Under the pieces are notes generated by a model, which saw nothing but the letters and a program-made list of their open reading frames with translations, searched no databases and was not told the DNA's origin. From Labilibaculum manganireducens (GTDB lineage Bacteria > Bacteroidota > Bacteroidia > Bacteroidales > Marinifilaceae): a stretch of DNA of 64,000 bases. The position numbers and the translations under genes are program-made. The DNA lies in contig NZ_MVDE01000009.1 of the NCBI RefSeq assembly GCF_002843385.1, positions 1-64,000 on the forward strand. The letters run 5' to 3'. The number at the start of each line of letters is the position of its first letter. The first letter of the stretch is position 1. Below, in pieces: positions 1 to 7,734 of this stretch.

Positions 1-3000
1 ATCAGTTTCATCTTCACCTGTTATAAATCCAGCATAAGTAACAGTAAATCCACTGTATACGGCTCCGTCGTACTCTTTGCTTTTGTTTTCGGCTGTAATG
101 GTCAAGGATTTTTGAGTAATGTCCAATGAACCATCAACAAATGTAATGGCATAATTGGATGAAGTCAATCCGCCCGGAGTGATGACATAGCCGGTTCCAA
201 CATTGGTTGCTGTTGTTGCTGTTCCACTATAAACAAGTGCTCCTCCCAGATCAGTTTCATCTTCTCCACTTATAAATCCAGCGTAAGTAACAGTAAATCC
301 ACTGTATACTGCTCCGTCGTACTCTTTGCTTTTGCCTTCGGCTGTAATGGTCAAGGCTTTTTGAGTGATGCTAAAGTCTTTACTCACAAAAGTTAAATCG
401 TAGTTCAATCCAGCACTCAGGCTTCCCTGAGAAATGGCATAGGTACCTACAGACTCTCCACTTGTTCTTGACAGTGCTCCGCTAAAGGAATCTCCAGCTT
501 CCAATACTGAAGATGCAGTGTAAGTAAATGTCGGATCTGCATCTCCGTAAACTTTCGTCTGACCTGCATCAACTGTTACCGTTATTGCTTTTTGGGTTAT
601 ATCCAATGAACCATCAACAAATGTAATGGCATAATTGGATGAAGTCAATCCGCCCGGAGTGATGACATAGCCGGTTCCAACATTGGTTGCTGTTGTTGCT
701 GTTCCACTATAAACAAGTGTTCCTGATAAATCAGTTTCATCTTCGCCTGTTGCGAAACCGGAATAACTTACCGTAAACGGGCTGTAAACCGCGCCGTCGT
801 AAACTTTGCTTTTGTTTTCGGCTGTAATGGTCAAGGATTTTTTAGTGATGCTAAAGTCTTTACTCACAAAAGTTAAATTGTAATTCGATCCTGCACTCAG
901 TGTTCCCTGTAAAATGGCATAGGAACCTACAGACTCTCCACTTGTTCTTGACAGTGCTCCGCTAAAGGAGTCACCGCTTTCCAATGCGGAAGATGCCGTG
1001 TAAGTAAATGTCGGATCTGAATCTCCGTAAACTTTTGTTTGTAATGCATCTGCAGTAACCGTAATGGATTTTTGAGTGATGCTAAAGTCTTTACTCACAA
1101 AAGTTAAATTGTAATTCGATCCTGCACTCAGTGTTCCCTGTAAAATGGCATAGGAACCTACAGACTCTCCACTTGTTCTTGACAGTGCTCCGCTAAAGGA
1201 ATCGCCGCTTTCCAATGCGGAAGATGCCGTGTAAGTAAATGTCGGATCTGAATCTCCGTAAACTTTTGTTTGTAATGCATCTGCAGTAACCGTAATGGCT
1301 TTTTGAGTGATGCTAAAATCTTTACTCACAAAAGTTAAATCGTAGTTCGATCCGGCAGTCAGTGTTCCCTGTAAAATGGCGTAGGAACCTACAGATTCTC
1401 CACTTGTTCTTGAAAGTACCCCGCTAAATGAGTCACCGCTTTCCAATGTTGCTGACGTGGTGTAAGTGAAAGTCGGATCTGAATCTCCGTAAACTTTTGT
1501 TTGTAATGCATCTGCAGTAACCGTAATGGCTTTTTGAGTGATGTTTAATCCTTGCGAAACCTGGGTTGCCACATCATAAGTGTCGTCACCGGCTTGGTCA
1601 GCATAAATAGTGCATGAACCAACTCCAACAATATGAATCTTTCCGGCCACAATAGTAGCCACAGAAGTATTTGAACTACTATAAGAGACCGTTAAACCAC
1701 TACTTGTCGTAGCTGAAGGATTAAAGTCACTGTCACCATACGCTTTATCTGAAAGAGAATTAAACGTAATGGTTTGAGTTTGTTTGGTTGTAAAACTTTG
1801 CACCCCACCATAGCTCGTTCCAGCACTATTAATTGCATACGCCTGAAAGTTGTAGGTGGTATTGGGAGCAAGTGAACCAATAGTTTCAGTAAAAATTCCA
1901 GTCGCTGCCCCATTTGAATCTTGCGTTACATCTGCTCCTCCTATCTCGGGAGATGCGTTTATCGAAGAATAGACAACCCCGGTTTCGGTTACATCAGCAC
2001 TACCTTTATCTGACATATCACCTCCCATAGTTACTGAGCTTGAAGTGATAGAAGAAACCGCAGATGTAGAAACTGTTGGTGCCACATCATCATCGGTCAG
2101 GGTGATTCCTACGGTTTGATCGGTCAGCGCATCGAAAGTGTCATCACTGGAAACATCCTTCACCGCAACAGTGATTGTTGCCATGTCATCTCTGTCGATA
2201 TCATCATCCACACCTGTTACTATTACTGTCTGCGGCGTGTTCCAATTAGCCGATGTAAAGGTCAGAGTAGCCTTATCTACCGTGGTTTCTTCCGTTTTAT
2301 CACTCGAAATATCAAAAACAACATCACTTGTTGGTTCTGCATTCAAAACTACGGTAAAGCTACCAGTTCCTGCATTTTCGGCAACTGTTAAAGCTGTTTC
2401 GCTAACTATAAAACCAGCTGTATCATCATCGGTCAGGGTGATTCCTACGGTTTGATCGGTCAGCGCATCGAAATGGTCATCGCTGGAAGCATCCTTCACG
2501 GCAACAGTGATTGTTGCCGTGTCATCTCTGTCGATATCGTCATCCAAACCAGTAACTGTCACCGTCTGCGGCGTGTCCCAATTAGCCGATGTAAAGATCA
2601 GTGTTGCCATATCTACCGTGGCTTCTACCGTTTTATCGCTCGTAACATCAAAAACCACGTCGTTGGATGGCTGAACATCTAAAACAACTGTGAACGTACC
2701 TGTTCCTGCATTTTCATCAATTGTTAATGTTGTTTCGCTTACCGTAAAGCCTGGTGTTGTTGATGCAAAGGCTAAATATGCTCCATTATCAGGATTTATC
2801 GAAGCCCAATAATAGGTTCCATCATCAGCTAAATTAACAATATCGTCAGAACTGTTGAATGTTAAGTCATTAGATGCAACCAAAACAGGTATTCCTGAAG
2901 GGAACGTTATCGCTGTTTTTGGTATAGCAAAATATACATTACCCACTATACGGGTCTCATCTACTTTCCAGACACGGTCCGAACGGTTATTGGTGCCACC

Positions 3001-6000
3001 GTTAAAACTTGAAGTAAACGAATTATCCGTGCCGTTGTTGTGTCCCATCATTATAAAGTTCCCATCACCAAGCACCGTTCTGCTTCCATCAAAGTTTGAC
3101 GAAGTAAAATCATTCGTTGTTGCCAGAATAGGGCTGTTACTGTTATTTACTGATTGTGATACCTTTTGATTTAATCCTGAAGCGTCATCCTGACCAATAC
3201 CAAAAATGTCGGTTACATAGCCTGTATTATCGGAAGCTGACCAAATAACGGTACCATCAGAAGTCAGATAATCGCCAGCTGATGTTTGATCCAAAGTAAT
3301 ACCGTATTTAAGTGCAAGGTACGAATCTATCTTTTGTTGATCGGCAATGGAGATATTAGCACTGAATACCACAACCTCAGCAATATTTCCTGTCCAGAAT
3401 TCGCCAGTAACATCTGCGATATCAGCTCCGATGCGCATACGACTATTTACCGTGTTCCAGGTTGGAGGTACACCGTCGGTATCGGTTGTTAACGTTACCC
3501 CGTCAGCCTGAAGATATGTTGTTGATGAGCCATCGAAACCTCCGCCAATAATGTGTGGTTTGTTCAATGTCCAAAAACTACTGCTGGTTATATCGTTTGT
3601 AGCCTCCCATGAACCATAAACAAGACTATTACTATTTACCGAACCCGCTATTACATGAGCTTGATCTTGGGTTGCTGTTCCATGGGCAAAAGGTACATGA
3701 TTTCCTGTAAAAGCTGCTGTTTGACTTGCTACCACGCGCATCAACCGGGCATCAGAACCTGAAGGAAGTCCTGTTAAACTCGCACCATCCATGGCAGTGG
3801 TACCATTAAAATATACCTGCGGATTAAAATTTAAAGAATTTTCCAGATATATTGGTTTTTCCGGATTTACCTGAGTAAAATTGTTCCCATAAGGGCCCTG
3901 GTCACTCCATTGTTCTATTGTATTGTTATTTGTAGCTTCAGTGGCGCCCAAATCAGAAAAAACCTGATCGTTCGCCTTTATCCAAAGCGAAATGCCATTT
4001 GTTACTCCGCCCGGCGCCTTTTGTATCTTAGCTAAGGTAAGGTAATCGCCGTTGCTTAAGGACACATTTGTAATTTCACCATCGGCGTTCAAGGCGCCTA
4101 CGGTGGTTACACCCGAAGAGAAATCTCCGTTAGTAGTAGCAATCAAAGACCAATCATTATCATAGCCATCAAATTTAAGATTTACGTTCTGAGAGAAGTT
4201 GGTGGTGGCATCTACCTTCCATTCTCTTCCTATCCGGACGTTAAAGCCTGAGGCAGCATCCAGTTCGGTGGACTGAGCCGTCAAAGTAGCTCCGTTGTTA
4301 GCAATTACCAAAAACTGTTTGTTGTTGGCATTGTCGGTTGTTCTACCTGCATTATTGGCAGAAGTAAAATCGGGATCTAATGCTATAGTAAGAATTGAAC
4401 CATCATTTGCCGATTTAGATACTTTTTGGTTCAGCCCACTGGCATCGTCACGACCTATTCCAAAAATGTCCATGTTATAGCCGTCACTATCGTCGGTCCA
4501 CATACTCGTAATGCCATCTGAGGCTATGTAATTCCCGGTCAACGATATGCCATATTTAAGAGCAAGATACGACTCAACTTTCTGTCGATCCAAATCGGAC
4601 AATTTTTTACGAAACATGATTACTTCGCCAATATTTCCTTTTAAATGATTGTCGCCATCCTGGGCTTCTGCTCCATCAGCGTCAAGACCGATCATCAGCG
4701 CTCCATTGGCGGCCAATTGTGATCGACCTCCCACGTTTAACACTGTAGCTGCATCCACATAAATTTGGGCAGACGAAGCATTGCTCGTAAATCCAACAAG
4801 ATGAGGGATATCATCAGTCAAAACAGGAGTGGTAAGATTTCCCAGTGACGAATTATTTACTGTGATGTTGAACTGGCTGCCAGTAGTGCTACCGTCTATA
4901 AAAAAAGCGAGATCGTTAGAACCATTGTTGTCATAGTGCCAAGCGGTATGAGAGTACACACCTGAAGCCACCTGCTGTACTGAAAAAACCGACATTTCTG
5001 AAAAATCAAAATCGGCTGCATTAACAGCGGACGCCAATCCTGTGCCCACTCCGTCGAAAGCAATGGTTGAGTTGAAATTATTCGAATTCTCAGCTAAAGT
5101 TGGAGCTACAGTACCAATGCTTGGGGATTGTATTAAACTAACGTTCAACGCCATTTTATTTTGCGACTGGTCTATCCATTCGGCATTAGTCGAACTGGTA
5201 TAAGTAAACCCTTTTTCGGCATTAAGCCAAAGCTCAAGGTTATCGACAATACCACCGGGGGCTTTCGGAAGAACCATATCCAAATTGGTGGTTATTGCCA
5301 GGTTGATATCAGGATCTGAGGGTGTTCCTCCATACTCAACAATATAGCTTAAGCCAGTGGTATTAGCTCCGTCTCCCCATGTTCCCGCTGTGCGGCTTGC
5401 CTTGTACATCAGAAGACAATCCTCACCACCATCGTTATTGGGTTCTCCCGGATACCAGTTTGTATAACCGGTACTTACGTTAGTTCCTTTGTCATAAAAC
5501 TTTGTTCCGGATTCTGTTCCGCCGGTCCATAACCAGCTACCTTCTGTAGTTGCATCACTACCACCAAGCCACACAGCTCCAATATTCGAAGGTATTTTAT
5601 TTTTGATAAATGTATTTTCTTCAGCAGATGTAATAGCAGTCAAATACCCTTGCAAGCCATAATATGTTTTTGCACTGGCTTCTGACGAAGAAGTATTGAA
5701 ACCCTTAGCTGTTAATACAACCTGATAAAAGTGCCCATTCCCCAAACCTTCATCTTGTGAGAAATAATCGCTATTGGCCAATGAAATGGTCATTGTGCGC
5801 TGGTCATAGCTCGCAGAACCGGTGGCAGCATCATTTGAATAGGTAATGCTGCGTACAGCGGCCTGGTAATTAGTGGGTGAGGCATCTCCACTTAATTTAA
5901 GGATTCCGGTATTTTTATCAAAACTTCCGGTTATTCCGCTTTGATTAATAAATGAAAGATTATCCTGGTCGCTGTGATGGCCGGTAGAATTAAAAGATAT

Positions 6001-6207
6001 GGTTAATCCTTTAATATTATCACCTTCAGCATCGGTAATGGTAAAGTTTGGGAATACAGTTACCGGAGTATTTGTTTCGGTATAATACTTTGGAGAAGTA
6101 TCATTTCCATTCATTACTGGTGGATTATCGACTGCATATAACGGGTTTAGCCCCATCAATAAAAATAAAAAACAGATTTTCAAAAGTGAGAAATAGTTAG
6201 GCTTCAT
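1..6207 (-). CDS. Giant secreted repeat protein, C-terminus beyond window
   Basis: An open frame runs from an ATG at 6207 to the window edge (2069 codons); the frame is the same at both ends. Residues 1-24 are a signal peptide ending near LYA. About 170-296 is a C-type-lectin-like domain (WLGG, EPNNDGGEDC and WGD motifs). Two LamG-like regions follow, each opening with an LWLNAEKG/LWIKAND segment (about 320-560 and 733-980). Next come two 112-residue Calx-beta-like repeats, an Fn3-like segment, a bacterial-Ig-like segment, and from about residue 1550 MBG-type repeats with KVYGDSDPTF or KEYDGAVYSG signatures. The stalk-like design suggests a surface adhesin or glycan-binding protein, probably exported with a C-terminal sorting domain that is not visible here. 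Substrate unknown; its place beside an arabinose-glycan locus may be coincidental. Confidence 0.85.
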   Translation of the reverse strand, partial: MKPNYFSLLKICFLFLLMGLNPLYAVDNPPVMNGNDTSPKYYTETNTPVTVFPNFTITDAEGDNIKGLTISFNSTGHHSDQDNLSFINQSGITGSFDKNTGILKLSGDASPTNYQAAVRSITYSNDAATGSASYDQRTMTISLANSDYFSQDEGLGNGHFYQVVLTAKGFNTSSSEASAKTYYGLQGYLTAITSAEENTFIKNKIPSNIGAVWLGGSDATTEGSWLWTGGTESGTKFYDKGTNVSTGYTNWYPGEPNNDGGEDCLLMYKASRTAGTWGDGANTTGLSYIVEYGGTPSDPDINLAITTNLDMVLPKAPGGIVDNLELWLNAEKGFTYTSSTNAEWIDQSQNKMALNVSLIQSPSIGTVAPTLAENSNNFNSTIAFDGVGTGLASAVNAADFDFSEMSVFSVQQVASGVYSHTAWHYDNNGSNDLAFFIDGSTTGSQFNITVNNSSLGNLTTPVLTDDIPHLVGFTSNASSAQIYVDAATVLNVGGRSQLAANGALMIGLDADGAEAQDGDNHLKGNIGEVIMFRKKLSDLDRQKVESYLALKYGISLTGNYIASDGITSMWTDDSDGYNMDIFGIGRDDASGLNQKVSKSANDGSILTIALDPDFTSANNAGRTTDNANNKQFLVIANNGATLTAQSTELDAASGFNVRIGREWKVDATTNFSQNVNLKFDGYDNDWSLIATTNGDFSSGVTTVGALNADGEITNVSLSNGDYLTLAKIQKAPGGVTNGISLWIKANDQVFSDLGATEATNNNTIEQWSDQGPYGNNFTQVNPEKPIYLENSLNFNPQVYFNGTTAMDGASLTGLPSGSDARLMRVVASQTAAFTGNHVPFAHGTATQDQAHVIAGSVNSNSLVYGSWEATNDITSSSFWTLNKPHIIGGGFDGSSTTYLQADGVTLTTDTDGVPPTWNTVNSRMRIGADIADVTGEFWTGNIAEVVVFSANISIADQQKIDSYLALKYGITLDQTSAGDYLTSDGTVIWSASDNTGYVTDIFGIGQDDASGLNQKVSQSVNNSNSPILATTNDFTSSNFDGSRTVLGDGNFIMMGHNNGTDNSFTSSFNGGTNNRSDRVWKVDETRIVGNVYFAIPKTAITFPSGIPVLVASNDLTFNSSDDIVNLADDGTYYWASINPDNGAYLAFASTTPGFTVSETTLTIDENAGTGTFTVVLDVQPSNDVVFDVTSDKTVEATVDMATLIFTSANWDTPQTVTVTGLDDDIDRDDTATITVAVKDASSDDHFDALTDQTVGITLTDDDTAGFIVSETALTVAENAGTGSFTVVLNAEPTSDVVFDISSDKTEETTVDKATLTFTSANWNTPQTVIVTGVDDDIDRDDMATITVAVKDVSSDDTFDALTDQTVGITLTDDDVAPTVSTSAVSSITSSSVTMGGDMSDKGSADVTETGVVYSSINASPEIGGADVTQDSNGAATGIFTETIGSLAPNTTYNFQAYAINSAGTSYGGVQSFTTKQTQTITFNSLSDKAYGDSDFNPSATTSSGLTVSYSSSNTSVATIVAGKIHIVGVGSCTIYADQAGDDTYDVATQVSQGLNITQKAITVTADALQTKVYGDSDPTFTYTTSATLESGDSFSGVLSRTSGESVGSYAILQGTLTAGSNYDLTFVSKDFSITQKAITVTADALQTKVYGDSDPTFTYTASSALESGDSFSGALSRTSGESVGSYAILQGTLSAGSNYNLTFVSKDFSITQKSITVTADALQTKVYGDSDPTFTYTASSALESGDSFSGALSRTSGESVGSYAILQGTLSAGSNYNLTFVSKDFSITKKSLTITAENKSKVYDGAVYSPFTVSYSGFATGEDETDLSGTLVYSGTATTATNVGTGYVITPGGLTSSNYAITFVDGSLDITQKAITVTVDAGQTKVYGDADPTFTYTASSVLEAGDSFSGALSRTSGESVGTYAISQGSLSAGLNYDLTFVSKDFSITQKALTITAEGKSKEYDGAVYSGFTVTYAGFISGEDETDLGGALVYSGTATTATNVGTGYVITPGGLTSSNYAITFVDGSLDITQKSLTITAENKSKEYDGAVYSGFTVTYAGFITGEDETD
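121..1542 (-). repeat. MBG-type tandem DNA repeats (231-bp and 249-bp units)
   Basis: Two unit types alternate inside the giant ORF. Type A is 231 bp (77 residues), with starts at 370, 850, 1081 and 1312. Type B is 249 bp (83 residues), with starts at 121 and 601, and a further B unit is cut by the window edge. An A+B pair therefore recurs with a 480-bp period. The units at 850 and 1081 are almost identical over their full length, and long exact blocks are shared at 184/664. All periods are multiples of three, so unit gain or loss keeps the frame. Confidence 0.9.
2101..2772 (-). repeat. Two 336-bp Calx-beta-like coding repeats
   Basis: The DNA at 2101-2436 recurs at 2437-2772 with a 336-bp period (112 residues). 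Both copies encode a beta-sandwich-like unit with TLTFTSANW, PQTV and DDDIDRDD motifs and a repeated LTDQTVGITLTDDD ending. The acidic DDD runs suggest calcium binding, as in Calx-beta and related domains. The domain assignment is by pattern only. Confidence 0.75.
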
Positions 6208-6372
6208 TATATTGGGTTTTTAATTATGAAATCAATGGTTAAGGTTGTAGATATTATCTTCTATTCGATTGTTGCCTGTTTGGATGAAAGTGAATAAGAC
6301 ACTTACAGATACTGACAAACAATCTCCGAATTAGAACCTATAGACACCGTATTAAAATCAACTTTCTATGTT

Positions 6373-6404
6373 CAAATATACAAGTTGGCCAGAGGTTACA
6401 ACAA
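6373..6404 (-). promoter_or_regulatory. Bacteroidota-type promoter for the giant protein
   Basis: On the minus strand, positions 6380-6373 read TATATTTG, a perfect match to the Bacteroidota -7 consensus TAnnTTTG. TTG triplets at 6399-6401 and 6402-6404 lie 18 and 21 bp upstream and can serve as the -33 element. Transcription would start near 6366 and leave a leader of about 160 nt before the ATG at 6207. Confidence 0.6.
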
Positions 6405-6464
6405 CATAAATCACTGTATTGACAACACAAATCACCGATTTCGCAACACAAAACCACTATTTTG
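6402..6464 (-). repeat. Three 21-bp direct repeats at the promoter
   Basis: Three imperfect copies begin at 6402, 6423 and 6444 on the plus strand, each opening CAACA(T/C)AAA and continuing with a CAC core and a TATT/ATTT tail. The exact 21-bp period is two helical turns, so a protein could bind all three on one DNA face. The last copy touches the -33 region of the promoter at 6373-6404, the usual place for an activator site. The regulator is unknown; the AraC-type protein at 6547-7452 is a neighbouring candidate. Confidence 0.6.
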
Positions 6465-6474
6465 GGAGAATTGG

Positions 6475-6527
6475 AAAAACAAAAGAGGCTGTTATGCTCG
6501 GTTTGCACAACAGCCTCTTTTGTTTTT
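6475..6527 (-). terminator. Rho-independent terminator after AraC-type regulator
   Basis: Arms 6475-6493 and 6509-6527 form a perfect 19-bp stem around a 15-base loop. The core is GAGGCTGTT and the outer arms are A/T runs, so it can act on both strands. It lies 20 bp past the regulator's stop codon. Confidence 0.9.
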
Positions 6528-6546
6528 AAAGATCAACTATGTTATT

Positions 6547-7452
6547 TTATGTCAATTTTCGGTACTCCTGAGGTGTAAGACCTGTTTTTGTTTTAAATAA
6601 GCGACCAAAATAATGCGGATATTTAAATCCCAATGAATATGCAATTTCGGAAACAGAATCCTGAGTAAATAAAAGGCGTGATTTTGCTTTGTCAATTAGA
6701 ACACTATCAATATGATCTTTGGCACTTCTGCCGGTTTCTTTTCTCAATAAGTCACTAAGGTAATTTTGCGAGAGATTTACTTTTTCCGCTATGTATGAAA
6801 CTTTAGGCAACCCATACTTCTCAAGCAACTCTGGTTGCATATATTCTTTTAGTACATTTTCAACTTTCACCAGGATATCTTTATTCTGGATTGCTCTGGA
6901 TTCAAACTGTCTTTCATAAAATCTCAGGCAATAATTTAAGAGCAACTCCAAACATGAAACGATAACTCGTTGACTATGGTTATCAGTACTCAAGCTGCAT
7001 TCTCTTATTATTTTTTGAATACAGTCATTTAATGTTTCCTTTTCATTATCTGATAAATGCAATGCCTCATGAGTATCGTAATTAAAGAATGAATAATTGT
7101 CAATGTTATCACCCAAAGAAGTTCCTCTAATCAGATCCGGATGAAAGAACAACATCCAGCCATGTTCCTGATCAAAATCAGTGGTCGATTTTGCTGCAAT
7201 AACTTGTTGCGGAGCTGTAAATGCCAATACTCCTTTATCAAAATCGTAATCATTTTTCCCATAATGAGAAGCACAATCGGCATTTTTTAACCCGATATAA
7301 TAAAAATCAGCACTAACTTTAACACCGACTAACTCTTCTGTTATTTTCAATTTCGACACATCAATCACACTGATTAAAGGATGCTGGGGAGGGGCAACCG
7401 CTAACATACTATGCAGTTGCGAAATAGAATTTACTTTGATGATTGTTTCCAT
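6547..7452 (-). CDS. AraC-family transcriptional regulator
   Basis: A 301-residue protein with an N-terminal ligand-sensing or dimerisation half and a C-terminal AraC-type double helix-turn-helix (about 200-300). The DNA-binding half shows VNLSQNYLSDLLRKETGRS for the first HTH and SVSEIAYSLGFKYPHYFGRLFK for the second, the usual AraC signature. The N-terminal half has the cupin-like WMLFFHPDLI segment common in Bacteroidota members. It is monocistronic, with terminators on both sides. It may control the giant protein downstream or the peptidase genes upstream; nothing in the sequence decides this. The sensed molecule is unknown, and an arabinose-related role is suggested only by neighbourhood. 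Confidence 0.9.
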   Translation of the reverse strand: METIIKVNSISQLHSMLAVAPPQHPLISVIDVSKLKITEELVGVKVSADFYYIGLKNADCASHYGKNDYDFDKGVLAFTAPQQVIAAKSTTDFDQEHGWMLFFHPDLIRGTSLGDNIDNYSFFNYDTHEALHLSDNEKETLNDCIQKIIRECSLSTDNHSQRVIVSCLELLLNYCLRFYERQFESRAIQNKDILVKVENVLKEYMQPELLEKYGLPKVSYIAEKVNLSQNYLSDLLRKETGRSAKDHIDSVLIDKAKSRLLFTQDSVSEIAYSLGFKYPHYFGRLFKTKTGLTPQEYRKLT

Positions 7453-7659
7453 TTATAAAAGATTTTTATTACAGAATTTAAACAAAAATGTGTAATTTTT
7501 TTTTAACATTTCGTGTAAAAAACAGTATTTTTTTATTTATGCTAAGTCACTTTTTTCCCGTCAAACTACAAAAAACATAAAAAAATAAGCGACTATTCCC
7601 GGTCATATTGTTAGCAACAATGAAATTAAGTTCAACCTTATTCAGCGCCTATTATTTCA

Positions 7660-7698
7660 AATAAAACGCCCACTTCTTTCCATTAAAGCAGTGGGCGT
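7660..7698 (-). terminator. Terminator after DPP-IV-like gene
   Basis: Arms ACGCCCACT (7666-7674) and AGTGGGCGT (7690-7698) pair perfectly, with an extra CTTT/AAAG inner pairing. On the minus strand the stem is followed by TTTTATTT. It lies about 37 bp beyond the peptidase stop codon. Confidence 0.85.
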
Positions 7699-7734
7699 CA
7701 ATTACCTATGATATATATACTAAATAATTACAAT

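Larger units (their letters stand above)
6208..6546. other. Intergenic region, leader plus terminator
   Basis: This 339-bp gap has no credible gene. It holds the leader and promoter of the giant protein, the three 21-bp repeats and the terminator of the AraC-type regulator, each listed separately. An open frame at 6385-6600 has no recognisable features and crosses the terminator, so it is not called. Confidence 0.7.

Noticed and set aside
121-1542. Regularly spaced DNA repeats that could be taken for a CRISPR-like array
   Set aside because: Units are 231 and 249 bp, have no short spacers and stay in one open reading frame that encodes MBG-type protein repeats.
2116-3492. Plus-strand open frames at 2116-2391, 2138-2455, 2452-2682, 2855-3169 and 3286-3492
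   Set aside because: They are antisense to the giant repeat protein, mirror its repeats and show no protein features of their own.
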